Below are positions 24,802 through 34,153 of a stretch of 54,672 nucleotides of DNA, in pieces. Under the pieces are notes generated by a model. That model was not told the DNA's origin, ran no database searches, and worked only from the letters and a program-made list of their open reading frames with translations. Position numbers and translations under genes: made by a program. Numbering within the stretch: the stretch's first letter is position 1; every line of letters starts with the position of its first letter. Source of the DNA: an uncultured beta proteobacterium (GTDB taxonomy: Bacteria > Pseudomonadota > Gammaproteobacteria > Burkholderiales > SG8-41); NCBI GenBank assembly GCA_902825845.1, contig CADECM010000013.1, positions 9,170 through 63,841 of the forward strand, written 5' to 3'.

Positions 24802-25982
24802 AGTTCATCGAATAAAGACGGTGCCGGCATTGCGGGCGACGCCTCTGTGGCCACTGCGGCCGCTGCGGCCGCAGCAGTGGCGCCCGGCGTGCTCAGCGCA
24901 CCCACGCGCACGCCCAGCAGGCGGATGCGCCGGTCCAGCGCCACGCGCTTCAGGCACTCGCCCGCGGCGCGGCGGATGATGGCCGCGTCGCCGGTGGGCG
25001 CATCGAGCGTGCGGTCCCGGGTCACGGTCTTGAAGTTGTCGTAGCGCAGCTTGAGGCCGATGGTCTTGCCCACGACGCCCTTGCGTTTGAGGTCGTCAGC
25101 GACGCGCACGCACAGATCGGTGAAGATGCGCGTGAGCTGCTCGCGGTCGCGCACCGGATGCAGATCGTCTTCGAAGGTGGTTTCGCGGCTGATCGATTTG
25201 GGTTCGCTGCTGGTCTTCACCACGCGCTGATCCCTGCCGTGCGCGGCGTCGATCATCCACGCACCGTAGTTTTTACCGAAGTGCCGGACCAGCAACGCAG
25301 GGTCGGTTTGCGCCAACTCTCCGATGGTGTGGATACCCAGCGCCTCCAGCCGCGCATTGGCCTTGGGGCCGATGCCGTTGATCTTGCGCGCGGGCAAGGG
25401 CCAGATGCGTTCGCTGATGTCTTCCGCGGCGATCAGCGCAATGCCGCCGGGCTTTTCAAGGTCCGAGGCGATTTTGGACAACAGCTTGTTGGGTGTGACC
25501 CCCAGCGAACACGACAGTCCCGTCGCCTCGCGCACCGCGCGCTGCAGCTGCAGCGCCACCTCGCGCGCGCGCGTCCAGCCGCCATCGCCCACCAGCGCTG
25601 TGAGATCGATATAGATTTCATCGATGCCGCGGTCTTCCACCAGCGGCGCAATGCCGCGCACGGCGTCCTTGAACAATTTGGAGTAACGCCGGTACTGATC
25701 GAAATCCGCCGGCAGCAACCACGCGTCCGGCGCCAGCTTTGCCGCCTTCATCAGTCCCATGCCTGAGTGCACGCCGAGCGCGCGCGCTTCGTAGGTGGCA
25801 GTGGTGATCACGCCGCGGCCGGTGTAATCGCGCAGTCGCGGAAAGTCAGCGCCCGCGGGCGCCGCCACGCGCCGCCGCCCGCCCACCACCGCCGGCTGGC
25901 CGCGCAGTTGCGGATAACGCAGCAATTCGACGGAAGCGTAAAACGCATCCATGTCGAGGTGGGCGATGTAGCGGTCGGACAT
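24798..25982 (-). CDS. dinB: DNA polymerase IV (Y family)
   Basis: A 394-residue translesion polymerase. AHLDMDAFYASVE gives the first catalytic Asp; the second motif reads RGIDEIYIDLTAL, a variant of SIDE, with Asp-Glu kept. LPARKINGIGPKANARLEALGIHTIGEL is the helix-hairpin-helix region (named in two parts here), and the C-terminal SLFDEL is a probable sliding-clamp binding motif. Slightly longer than E. coli DinB because of an Ala-rich stretch before the clamp motif. Confidence 0.95.
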   Translation of the reverse strand: MSDRYIAHLDMDAFYASVELLRYPQLRGQPAVVGGRRRVAAPAGADFPRLRDYTGRGVITTATYEARALGVHSGMGLMKAAKLAPDAWLLPADFDQYRRYSKLFKDAVRGIAPLVEDRGIDEIYIDLTALVGDGGWTRAREVALQLQRAVREATGLSCSLGVTPNKLLSKIASDLEKPGGIALIAAEDISERIWPLPARKINGIGPKANARLEALGIHTIGELAQTDPALLVRHFGKNYGAWMIDAAHGRDQRVVKTSSEPKSISRETTFEDDLHPVRDREQLTRIFTDLCVRVADDLKRKGVVGKTIGLKLRYDNFKTVTRDRTLDAPTGDAAIIRRAAGECLKRVALDRRIRLLGVRVGALSTPGATAAAAAAAVATEASPAMPAPSLFDEL

Positions 25983-26079
25983 GTCTGGAAAATGGCGGCT
26001 TCAGGCGTGGCCGGGCGTATGCAGTACTGCGTCATCCGCCGCGTTCAGACGTGACGGGCTACGCGGCGCGTCGCCCGCC

Positions 26080-27102
26080 CTACTCCATGCGGATGCCCGC
26101 ATCGCGAATGATCCTGCCCTTCACGCGCCGGTCCTCGCGAATTATCGCTGCGAAGGCCTGCGGCGTGCTGCCCACCGCTTCTATGCCCGCCTTGAGCAGG
26201 CGTTCGCGCGCCGGCGCCGAATGCAGATAACGCGCCATTTCCCGCTGCAGCAGATTGACGACGGCCGGCGGCATGCCGGCGCGCGCGAGCACGCCGATGG
26301 TGGCGGCCGATTCATAGCCCGGCAGCCCCGCCGACGCGACCGTGGGCAGGTCCGGCGCCACCGGCGACGGCATTGCGGTGGTAACGCCCAGTGCCGTCAG
26401 CCGCCCCGCCGCCACATGCGGACCGGCGGCATTCACCGTGGCGAACATCATTTCCACGCGCCCGCCCAGCACATCGTTCAGTGCCAGCGACGCGCCGCGG
26501 TACGGCACCGCGGTGATGTTCACCCCCGCCATCGCCTTGAACATTTCGCCGGCGATGTGATTGGAATTGCCGATGCCCGATGCCGCGTAGTTCAGCGCAC
26601 CGGGCTTTTGCCTTGCCAGCGCGATCAGTTCCCGTACCGATTTAACGCCCAGCGCGGGATGGGTAACCAGCACATTGGGCGAGGTGATCGCCAGTGTCAC
26701 CGGTACAAAATCGCGCAGCGGATCGAACGGCACGTGATCGCGCATGAACGGCGCAAGCCACGTCACGAATCCGGTCATCATCAGCGTGTAGCCGTCGGGC
26801 TGCGCCTTGCGCAGGATCTCGCCGGGCGTCACGCCGCCGGGCCGGTTATCGACGACGACCTGCTGGCCCAGGCGCTGGGTCAACGCCGCGGCGATCAAGC
26901 GCCCGGCGAAATCGCCCGCGCCGCCAACGCCGGAGGCGATCAGGCGGATGGGCTTGGCGGGATAACGCGCCGGCATGTCAGGCGCGGGCGCCGCGCATAC
27001 CGGCGCGGCTGCCGCAGCACCCGGCACCAGAAGATATGTCACCCAGCGCTTCCCGCCGCCGCGCCGCGCGCCGCGGGGGCGCGCCGGTGGGTTCACGTGC
27101 AT
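26080..27102 (-). CDS. Bug/TctC family periplasmic substrate-binding protein
   Basis: A 340-residue Bug protein with YPAKPIRLIASGVGGAGDFA, VDNRPGGVTPGEI, PDGYTLMMTG, VTHPALGVKS, AVPYRGASLALND and PDLPTVASAGLPG. The glycine loop GVGGAGDFAGR replaces the common PPGGxxD, so ligand choice may differ. ATG 27102 lies five bases after the dienelactone hydrolase stop, so the two form an operon and the hydrolase may act on the transported compound. Confidence 0.88.
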   Translation of the reverse strand: MHVNPPARPRGARRGGGKRWVTYLLVPGAAAAAPVCAAPAPDMPARYPAKPIRLIASGVGGAGDFAGRLIAAALTQRLGQQVVVDNRPGGVTPGEILRKAQPDGYTLMMTGFVTWLAPFMRDHVPFDPLRDFVPVTLAITSPNVLVTHPALGVKSVRELIALARQKPGALNYAASGIGNSNHIAGEMFKAMAGVNITAVPYRGASLALNDVLGGRVEMMFATVNAAGPHVAAGRLTALGVTTAMPSPVAPDLPTVASAGLPGYESAATIGVLARAGMPPAVVNLLQREMARYLHSAPARERLLKAGIEAVGSTPQAFAAIIREDRRVKGRIIRDAGIRME

Positions 27103-27106
27103 CCGC

Positions 27107-27805
27107 TCAACGCAAGCCGCCCAGTATCGCCAGCGCGCGTCCCATCGAAAAATCATAGGTCTCCTGATGAAACGCCGCGCCGCCGCCCTTCATCATGTAG
27201 CCGTGAAGCACGCCGGGAATCAGATGCACATCGACATTCTTGTGCTTCGCGGGAATCGCGCGGTACTGCGCCTGCACTTCCGGCGGGGCGGCATGATCCT
27301 GATCGCCCCAGATGATCGAGATCGGTTGCGTGGTGCCTTCGATTTCGTGCGCGAAATCGTTAAGCTGCGTGCCATGGCACGATACGCCGCCGAAGTAGCC
27401 CAGACGCTTCGGCCCGATGATCGCGTACGGCCCGCCAAAGCAGAATCCCATCGTGATCGCCTTGCCATTGAACCGCGGCATTTTCTTCAGCTCGTTCAGC
27501 GTGTCGGTCATGTCGTTCTCGCCGCTCTTGATCACCGGCAGGCGCGGCTTGCCGCGCGGCGTCAAACGCTCATCGCCCCGCGCGAGCGGCCCCGGCACCG
27601 TGCGCCAGAAAAGATCCGGCGCGGCGGCGATGTAGCCCTTCTGCGCAAACGCATCCGCGATGGCGCGCAGGTCGCCATCCACGCCGTGTATCGCCGAAGC
27701 CAACACCACGGCAGGCACCTTGTCCGCGCCGTCGGGCGTCACCACGTAACAATCAAAGTCCCTGCCTTCGCCGCTGGAGCGAATCTTGATGTCCTGCTTT
27801 TGCAT
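27107..27805 (-). CDS. Dienelactone hydrolase family protein
   Basis: A 232-residue alpha/beta hydrolase. The Cys nucleophile is Cys122 in TMGFCFGGPY, the acid Asp is in IIWGDQDHAAP and the His in VLHGYMM, as in carboxymethylenebutenolidase. Start ATG 27805 has GGAGG 5 nt upstream. Dienelactone hydrolases act in ring-cleavage pathways of chloro- and other aromatics; this one is paired with a Bug protein gene. The actual substrate is not given by the sequence. Confidence 0.92.
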   Translation of the reverse strand: MQKQDIKIRSSGEGRDFDCYVVTPDGADKVPAVVLASAIHGVDGDLRAIADAFAQKGYIAAAPDLFWRTVPGPLARGDERLTPRGKPRLPVIKSGENDMTDTLNELKKMPRFNGKAITMGFCFGGPYAIIGPKRLGYFGGVSCHGTQLNDFAHEIEGTTQPISIIWGDQDHAAPPEVQAQYRAIPAKHKNVDVHLIPGVLHGYMMKGGGAAFHQETYDFSMGRALAILGGLR

Positions 27806-27885
27806 TGCCGCCTCCTCGAGTTGAACGGTGACCGGCCATTCTACGCCAGCCGCTGTGCCGCGCGTGCTTGCGCTACACTGCGCGC

Positions 27886-28875
27886 ATGAAAACCACACAC
27901 CCCATACTCGCTGCATTGACACTGGCCGCGCCGGCGCTGTGCGTGCCGCCCGCCGCCGCGCAGTCCACATCATCCGCCTACCCCGCAAAACCCGTGCGCA
28001 TCATCGTGCCCTATCCGCCCGGCGGCGGTAACGACATCATCGGCCGTGCCATCGCCGACGAACTCACGCGCCGCCTGGGCCAGAATTTTTTTGTCGAGAA
28101 CCGCCCCGGCGGCAGCACCATCATCGGCACCGAAATCGCGATGCGCGCGCCGGCAGATGGTTACCACGTGTTCATCGCCAGCCAGACGACGTTCGCCATT
28201 GTGCCCAACGTCAAGGCCAGAGTGCCGTACGATCCGGTGCGCGATTTCGAGCCGGTATCGTTGCTCGCCACGCAACCCTATCTGATCGTGGTGCATCCTT
28301 CGCTGCCGGTGCGCACGGTAAAGGAGCTGATCGCGGTGGCCAAAGCGCAACCCGGCAAAATCCTGTATGCCTCGGCGTCGATTGGCTCCGGCAGTCATCT
28401 GCAGGGCGAGATTTTCAAGGCGCATACCGGCATCGACATGCTGCACATACCTTACAAAGGCTCGGGCCCGGCCGTCGCCGATCTGATGGGCGGTCAGGTG
28501 TCGCTGATGTTCTCGACGGCGAGTTCGGTGCACCCGCAGGTGGTGGCCGGACGCCTGCGCGCGGTGGCGATCACCGCCGCCCGACGCCACCCCACGCTGC
28601 CCAACGTGCCCACCGTGGCCGAGACCATGCCCGGCTTCGAGAACGCACAGTGGATCGCCATGCAGGCACCGCGCGCCACCCCGCGCGACATCACCGGACA
28701 ACTGAACCGCGCCATCGTCGCCATCACGCAAAGCAAAGCCTATCGCGAACGCATGGCCGCGCAGGGCTACGACGCCGAGGCCAGCACCCCGCAGCAGGTC
28801 TCTGCGCGCATCCAGAGCGAACTCGCGCGGTTCGGCAAACTGGTCAAGGCCATTGGTTTGAAAGAGGAAGGTTAG
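27886..28875 (+). CDS. Bug/TctC family periplasmic substrate-binding protein
   Basis: A 329-residue Bug protein: signal peptide ending PPAAAQS, then YPAKPVRIIVPYPPGGGNDI, ENRPGGSTIIG, ADGYHVFIAS, VVHPSLPVRT, IPYKGSGPAVADLMGGQ and LPNVPTVAETMPG. Start ATG 27886 follows a short leader; 80 nt separate it from the divergent hydrolase start. It is followed in the same direction by a second, less similar Bug gene. Confidence 0.9.
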   Translation: MKTTHPILAALTLAAPALCVPPAAAQSTSSAYPAKPVRIIVPYPPGGGNDIIGRAIADELTRRLGQNFFVENRPGGSTIIGTEIAMRAPADGYHVFIASQTTFAIVPNVKARVPYDPVRDFEPVSLLATQPYLIVVHPSLPVRTVKELIAVAKAQPGKILYASASIGSGSHLQGEIFKAHTGIDMLHIPYKGSGPAVADLMGGQVSLMFSTASSVHPQVVAGRLRAVAITAARRHPTLPNVPTVAETMPGFENAQWIAMQAPRATPRDITGQLNRAIVAITQSKAYRERMAAQGYDAEASTPQQVSARIQSELARFGKLVKAIGLKEEG

Positions 28876-28878
28876 AAT

Positions 28879-28907
28879 TACATAAGTTATTGTTTTTATT
28901 ATTTTTC
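28879..28907 (+). repeat. AT-rich dispersed element, copy 9
   Basis: TACATAAGTTATTGTTTTTA, then TTATTTTTC. It lies between two Bug genes, directly before the ribosome site of the second. Confidence 0.65.
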
Positions 28908-28919
28908 TGGAGAAAACTG

Positions 28920-29876
28920 ATGACGCGTCTACTTCTGGCCGTGTGGTGTGCGGCATGGCAACTCACCGGCTTCGCGCAAGGCTATCCCACGCGCCCGGTG
29001 GAACTGGTGGCGCCCACGGGTGCGGGCGGTGGTTCGGACTTGGTGGCGCGCACGGTGGCGGAAATCGTGGCGAAGGAAAAACTGCTGCCGCAGAAAATCT
29101 ATGTGCAAAACCGCGCCGGCGGCGGCGGGGCAATCGGCCTCACGTACGTCGCGGGCAAACGCGGCGATCCCTATGTATTCACGCAGTCGGCCATCACCGT
29201 GGTCTCGGTGCCGATCCGTACCGGGCTTGATGTCGGTCTGGACAAATTCACGCCGCTGGGCGCGATCGGGCTCGATCTGAACAGTCTCGCGGTGGCCGAA
29301 GGCTCGCCCTACCGCACGCTGAAGGATTTTCTCGATGCGGCGCGCGCCAGGCCAAAAACCATCAGCGTCGGCATCACCTTCCCCGGCGGCAGCGCGCACG
29401 GCTTGATGCACAAGCTGCAAAAGGCCGCGGGTGTGCAGTTCAACCTGGTGTCGTTCAAGAGCGGCACCGAGTCGGTGACGGCGGTGATGGGCGGCCACAT
29501 TCAGGCCACCGCCGAAAATCTCGGCGAAGTCATGGGACAGGTGGAAGCGAAGAAACTGCGCCTGCTGGGCGTGCCGTCGGTGAAACGCCTCGCGGGCCTG
29601 CCCAACGTGCCCACGCTCAAGGAGCAGGGCTTTGACATCCATGCCGGCGGCCTGCGCGGTTTTGTTGCGCCCGCGGGCATTCCGGCCGATGCCGCCAAAG
29701 TGCTGGAGACCATGCTCGCCCGCGTCTACAAGAGCAGCGCGTGGCGCGACTACATGGCGCGCAACATGTATGAAGAGGTCTACATGAACGCGGACGAACT
29801 CGGCAAGTGGCTGGCCTCGCAGCAGGTGGAAATGACGCAGTTCCTCACCGAGATGGGTCTGGCGCTGAAGAAATGA
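28920..29876 (+). CDS. Bug/TctC family periplasmic substrate-binding protein
   Basis: A 318-residue Bug protein of a more divergent branch: signal peptide ending TGFAQG, YPTRPVELVAPTGAGGGSDL, VQNRAGGGGAIGLTYVAG, GGSAHGLMHKL and LPNVPTLKEQGFD. The GGGS-rich ligand loop and the LVSFKSGTESVTAVMGGH segment mark a subgroup unlike its neighbours. Start ATG 28920 has GGAG eight bases upstream; an AT-rich repeat sits between it and the preceding stop. Confidence 0.87.
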   Translation: MTRLLLAVWCAAWQLTGFAQGYPTRPVELVAPTGAGGGSDLVARTVAEIVAKEKLLPQKIYVQNRAGGGGAIGLTYVAGKRGDPYVFTQSAITVVSVPIRTGLDVGLDKFTPLGAIGLDLNSLAVAEGSPYRTLKDFLDAARARPKTISVGITFPGGSAHGLMHKLQKAAGVQFNLVSFKSGTESVTAVMGGHIQATAENLGEVMGQVEAKKLRLLGVPSVKRLAGLPNVPTLKEQGFDIHAGGLRGFVAPAGIPADAAKVLETMLARVYKSSAWRDYMARNMYEEVYMNADELGKWLASQQVEMTQFLTEMGLALKK

Positions 29877-29880
29877 ACTT

Positions 29881-29900
29881 GCCGGCGCAATCGCGCCGGC
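29881..29900. terminator. GC-rich hairpin between convergent genes
   Basis: GCCGGCGC and GCGCCGGC pair perfectly around AATC just after the Bug stop and just before the convergent amidohydrolase stop. It lacks a T tract, so a terminator role is likely but not certain. Confidence 0.5.
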
Positions 29901-29904
29901 GCAC

Positions 29905-30771
29905 TCACGCAGGAAAGCCGTAGAGTGCCTGCGGATTGTTCACCAGAATGCGCGTGCGTGTGGCGTCGTCCGGCGCCCATGTGCGGAGCAGATCGAACAG
30001 CACCGCATCGTCGGGATGAATTTTGGGGCTGGGATGCGGCCAGTCGCTGCCCCACACGCAGCGCTCGGGCGCAGCCTGCACCAGCGCCTGCGCCACCCGC
30101 GTGGCATCGGCGTAGGTCGGCGGCCCCACGTTCGTGTTCATGTAGGCGCCGGAAACCTTGACCCACGCGCGGCGTTGATCGAGCATGCCGCGAATCACCG
30201 CGTGCGAGGGATGACGGACGCCCTCGTCGATCAGCGGATGGCCGAGGTGATCGAACACCACCTGCACCGGCAGCCGCCGCAGCATGCCGGCGTGTTCGAC
30301 GATTTTGTCGCACGGCATGTTCAGCTGAATGTGCCAGCCGTAATCAGCGATGCGTCTGGCAAGCGGCTCGATCATGTCGATCGACACCACGGCGGTGGCG
30401 GGATCGCCCACGGTGAAGCGAATGCCGCGGATGCCGGCATCGTTGAGCGCTTTCAGTTCGGCATCGGTTACCGCCGGGCGCAGCACCGCCACGCCGCGCG
30501 CGCTGTCGATGCCGAGTTCGCGGATCGCGTCCGTGGTGACCGTGTTGTCGGTGCCGTAACAGCGCGGCGTGACAATCACCACGCGCTCGACGCCGATGCG
30601 CTTTTGCAGCAGACGGTAATCGGCCACGGTGCTGCGCTCGACGATTCGTCCCGTAGACGGATAGCGCGCATCGTAGATATGGATATGGCAATCCGCCGCC
30701 TTCGCGGGCGCCACCAGCACAGGCGGCGCGGTGCCGGTGGAATTGGGAACCGCCTGATCGGTGCCTTGCAT
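29905..30771 (-). CDS. Amidohydrolase family protein (2-pyrone-4,6-dicarboxylate lactonase-like)
   Basis: A 288-residue TIM-barrel metal hydrolase. The first metal motif is ADCHIHIYDARYP (HxH), then VVFDHLGHPLIDEG and the late CVWGSDWPHPSP with the conserved Asp. This set is typical of the LigI-type amidohydrolases that open 2-pyrone-4,6-dicarboxylate in lignin-aromatic breakdown, and of related lactonases. ATG 30771 (MQGTDQ) is my choice; the frame is open much further upstream. It faces the Bug gene pair. Confidence 0.87.
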   Translation of the reverse strand: MQGTDQAVPNSTGTAPPVLVAPAKAADCHIHIYDARYPSTGRIVERSTVADYRLLQKRIGVERVVIVTPRCYGTDNTVTTDAIRELGIDSARGVAVLRPAVTDAELKALNDAGIRGIRFTVGDPATAVVSIDMIEPLARRIADYGWHIQLNMPCDKIVEHAGMLRRLPVQVVFDHLGHPLIDEGVRHPSHAVIRGMLDQRRAWVKVSGAYMNTNVGPPTYADATRVAQALVQAAPERCVWGSDWPHPSPKIHPDDAVLFDLLRTWAPDDATRTRILVNNPQALYGFPA

Positions 30772-30991
30772 GACGAACTCCGCTGTGGATAATGCGGGAT
30801 TGTCGTTGCAGTGGCAGGCCGTTTGCAACTGCCACCGCAACGGCAGGTGCGCCGCTTTTTCCGGGCGCACGGGTACCGGCCGCCCGCGTGCCACCGATGA
30901 CGCGTGTTGTATACTCATCCGCGCGCCGAGCGGGCACTGCCCGGCGCCATTGGAGACATGCGACAAAAAACTACGATACGGGGACGAGCAA

Positions 30992-32239
30992 GTGACGCCT
31001 GATGAATCCATCGCCGGCCTGCCGTGCAATTTGTGCGGTGGCGTTTGTGTCAGCGTACTTTCGCAGCGCAGCCGCAGCGGCGACCCGCTGCGCACGGTCG
31101 CTTGCCGGCAATGCGGTCTGGTGTGGTCGGACCCGCGGCCGCACGATACGCGGCGGTTTTACGCTCAGGACTATCGCCTGGCCTACAAGCGCACCCATGT
31201 GCCGCGCGCCAGGCATGTGCTTCGCGCGGGCAGGGTGGCATTGTCGCGGCTGGAGAAAATCCGGCCATGCCTGCAGGGGCGCATGCGCATACTCGATGTC
31301 GGAAGCGGCGGCGGCGAGTTTGCCTATTTGCTCAAATCGCTGGGGCACGAGGTGCACGGCGTGGAACCCAACAACGGCTATGCCGCCTACGCCGCCACGC
31401 AGTACGGCCTCCATGTCACGCAAGGCTTTATCGGCGACATCGACCTGCCGCCAGCAGGCTACGATCTCATCACCATCTGGCACGTGCTGGAACACACCGA
31501 CGACCCGGGCGCCGTGCTGCGGCAACTGCACCGCGCGCTGCGCCGCGGCGGACTGTTGGTGGTGGAAGTGCCCAATGTCGAGGCGGCCTGCCAATCGCCG
31601 CACAACACGTTTCACGAGGCGCACCTGTATAACTTCAACGCCGCCACGCTGTCGTGGCTGGCGGCACGCGCGGACCTGCAGCCGTGTGTATCGGAGCACT
31701 CGGCCGATGGCGGCAATCTCATCGCGATTTTTCGCTCAGTGAACGATGCGGCGACGCCGATGCCCGTCGGGCTCACACAGCGCAACCATGAACGCGTGGC
31801 GAACAGGGTGGGTGCGCACCGCCCGCTGCGGTATTGGCTCTCGGCCCATCCGTATCGCCGCGCGGCGGGACGACTTGCGCGCATGGCGACAGAGTGGATG
31901 CAGACCCGCGAACCGCGCGGCGCACGCGAGCGGCTGGATGCCCTTTACGCGAGCAACGTACAACCCGCGGCATCGGCCGCGCACGCGAAAAAACACGCGC
32001 TCTGGCTGTGGGTGGCCGGCGCCTACGCGGCCGCGCTGCTGCTGGAATGGCTGCTGCTCGACCGGATGCTGCCCACCGGCGCGTGGGGCGAGCGCCAGGC
32101 ACTGGCGCTATACCTGGCGCTGCAGTCGGCGATGGTCGCCGGCGTGGTGTGGGTTACCAACATGCCGCGCACCATGCCGCAGATCGCCAGACTCGCGGCC
32201 TGGGCCGCGCCGATGTTTGCGTTACCCATTTTTTGCTGA
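30992..32239 (+). CDS. SAM methyltransferase with N-terminal zinc site and C-terminal membrane helices
   Basis: A 415-residue protein. The N-terminal CNLCGG...CRQCGLV looks like the zinc site of sugar C-methyltransferase-like proteins. Class I SAM motifs follow: ILDVGSGGGEFAYLL, GVEPNNGYAAYA, DLITIWHVLEHTDDP and RGGLLVVEVPN. The last 70 residues are hydrophobic (WLWVAGAYAAALLLEWLLLD and YLALQSAMVAGVVWV), so the enzyme may be membrane bound. GTG 30992 follows GGGGACGAG. A TATACT at 30910-30915 could be a -10 box. Substrate unknown. Confidence 0.82.
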   Translation: MTPDESIAGLPCNLCGGVCVSVLSQRSRSGDPLRTVACRQCGLVWSDPRPHDTRRFYAQDYRLAYKRTHVPRARHVLRAGRVALSRLEKIRPCLQGRMRILDVGSGGGEFAYLLKSLGHEVHGVEPNNGYAAYAATQYGLHVTQGFIGDIDLPPAGYDLITIWHVLEHTDDPGAVLRQLHRALRRGGLLVVEVPNVEAACQSPHNTFHEAHLYNFNAATLSWLAARADLQPCVSEHSADGGNLIAIFRSVNDAATPMPVGLTQRNHERVANRVGAHRPLRYWLSAHPYRRAAGRLARMATEWMQTREPRGARERLDALYASNVQPAASAAHAKKHALWLWVAGAYAAALLLEWLLLDRMLPTGAWGERQALALYLALQSAMVAGVVWVTNMPRTMPQIARLAAWAAPMFALPIFC

Positions 32240-32387
32240 CAGTCGTTTCGGTACGGCAGTCCCGGCACATTGCGCCGTAGATGATTGCCCATGGTTTTGA
32301 ATTGCGGGGATGGCGGCGCTGCGCCCGGCTTGGCGCGGGCGCCTGCCGGACCGGAACGACCCGGAGAAGCGGCAGACAAGCCGTGCA

Positions 32388-33734
32388 TCATAGTGCGCGC
32401 ATCGCCTCATCCAGACGCATGTCGCCGCAATTCAAAACGCGCTGGCCGAACGCCCACGCGTCGCCATCGTAACGCCCGAAGGCAAAACAATCCGCCGCCT
32501 TGTCCAGTAGCTCCGCGTCGCGTAGCGGGTCGCCCGCGTCGCCGTGCGCGATGGCCACGCGCTTTTCCTGCACGCTGCCGTCGCGCAGGGTCAGTTTCAC
32601 GTGGGACCATCGCGGCAGAATGTCTCCCGCGGCCTCGCGCACAACAACGCGCCGCATCAACGCCGTGATCTGCGCACGGCCAATCCGCGCCTCATCAAAA
32701 CTGGACAGCCGTATCACGCCATCCAGCAGTGCCGCCGCCATGTTGTATTCCATGCTGAACTTGGCCTCGAGGCCGTTCACCGGCAGCCGGCTCTGCAGCG
32801 CGTCGAGGCCGCCGGCGCTGTTGGTGACCGCCACGCGCGCGATATCCTCCGCCCTCAGGCCATGTTGCCGGCACAGCGCGAACAGGGCATCCAGCGCGCG
32901 GTGGATGGCGTAACAGCACGGGTATTTTTTGATGTCGATGCCGGTGGCCTCGATCTCCAGCGGCGCGGCGCCCAGCGTGGCCAGCGCCGGCGCCACGTCT
33001 TCGCGCGCGGCATACAGTGCGAGAAATCCGAACTTGCCGTCGAGCGCGGCATCACTCGCGGTGAAGCCCGATTGCGCCAGCAGTGCCGCGCGCACCGCCG
33101 CGGCGTTGCACTGGCCGGCCTGAAACGATTTGGCCATGGTGCCGAAGTTGCCGCGCGTGCCCGCGGCCTGCGCCACGGCGAGGCCCAGCGCGTGGGTGGT
33201 TTGCGCCGCGTTCAGTCCGAGCAGCACGCTGCACGCCAGCGCCGCGCCCAGCACGCCCATGGCCGAGGTGGAATGCCAGCCCTTGCTGTAATGCGGCAGC
33301 GCCATCACGCGCGAGAGTTTCGCCATCAGCTCGAAGCCCGCCAGGTAGGCGGTGGCAAAGCGCTCGCCGCTTGCGCCATGGGTTTGCGCCAGCGCCACCA
33401 GCGCCGGCACCATGGCCACGCTGACGTGGCCGCGCATCATGGTCATCACATCGTCGTAGTCGAGCACGTGCGCGGCGACGCCGTTCAGCCACGCCGCCGC
33501 TTCCGCATGCATCGATTCACCGCTGTGCCACGCCGTCGCCTTGCCGCCGCCGAGCGTGCGCGCGTAGTCCTGCGCCAGATGCACCGCGGGCTCGTTGCGG
33601 CCCGCGATGGCCACCGCCACGGTATCGAGCAGGGCGCGGTACGCCGGATGGCGCTGCGCCCTGGTCAGCGGCTGCGACGCAAAGCGCGCGGCGAAAGCCG
33701 CAGCCTGATCACTCGCGGAAACCGGTCGCGACAC
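32388..33734 (-). CDS. MmgE/PrpD family protein
   Basis: A 448-residue member of the MmgE/PrpD family, which includes 2-methylcitrate dehydratase and iminodisuccinate epimerase-type enzymes. Features: the early AAAWLNGVAAHVLDYDDV with the conserved Asp pair, GWHSTSAMGVLGAALA with catalytic-region His, NFGTMAKSFQAG, and KKYPCCYAIHRALD. GTG 33734 overlaps the TAG of the upstream Bug remnant. Members of this family next to Bug genes are common in betaproteobacteria; the substrate cannot be told. Confidence 0.88.
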   Translation of the reverse strand: MSRPVSASDQAAAFAARFASQPLTRAQRHPAYRALLDTVAVAIAGRNEPAVHLAQDYARTLGGGKATAWHSGESMHAEAAAWLNGVAAHVLDYDDVMTMMRGHVSVAMVPALVALAQTHGASGERFATAYLAGFELMAKLSRVMALPHYSKGWHSTSAMGVLGAALACSVLLGLNAAQTTHALGLAVAQAAGTRGNFGTMAKSFQAGQCNAAAVRAALLAQSGFTASDAALDGKFGFLALYAAREDVAPALATLGAAPLEIEATGIDIKKYPCCYAIHRALDALFALCRQHGLRAEDIARVAVTNSAGGLDALQSRLPVNGLEAKFSMEYNMAAALLDGVIRLSSFDEARIGRAQITALMRRVVVREAAGDILPRWSHVKLTLRDGSVQEKRVAIAHGDAGDPLRDAELLDKAADCFAFGRYDGDAWAFGQRVLNCGDMRLDEAMRAL

Positions 33735-34146
33735 TAATGCACCCGGATGTTGGCGGCAGTCGCCACCGTGCGCCAGCGCTCGAATTCCTGCTTGAGAAAC
33801 GCGCTGTAAACCGCGGGCGATGCGGATTCCATCAGTGCCGAACCACCTGCGACGACGCGTTCCTTCAGCTCGGCGGACAGGGCCGCCCGGGTTATCACGC
33901 CGTGCAGCCGCTCGACGACGGCGCGCGGCGTCTTCGCTGGCGCCATGATCGCCAGCCCCAGTGCGTAGCCGCCGGCGAACGGCAAAGCCCGCATTAGACC
34001 CAGGCCAGCGATATCATTTAAGTATTTGTTTTTAATCAATTATTTTACCCTCATTCTGCCTTGATGCCGGCGGCCGAGGCATCGCGCATGAAGCGCGGCC
34101 CGCCGCATTCGGCAACTGTCGGCATATCCGGCATCGTTGTCGAAAG
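33734..34146 (-). pseudogene. Remnant of a Bug/TctC gene interrupted by an AT-rich repeat
   Basis: Two short pieces remain. On the minus strand, 34051 to about 34140 reads TTMPDMPTVAECGGPRF, the usual PDVPTVAE region, then stops after AGIKAE. The stretch from about 33990 down reads FAGGYALGLAIMAPAKTP and continues to the C-terminus (TAANIRVH), also Bug-like. Between them lie about 60-100 bases including the AT-rich repeat at 34016-34047. The N-terminal two thirds of the gene are missing. The fragment could be translated from 34039 as 101 residues, but it would have no signal peptide. Confidence 0.72.
34016..34047 (+). repeat. AT-rich dispersed element, copy 10
   Basis: ATTTAAGTATTTGTTTTTAA, then TCAATTATTTTA. 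It lies within the decayed Bug gene between its two recognisable pieces. Confidence 0.65.
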
Positions 34147-34153
34147 CTGCGCG

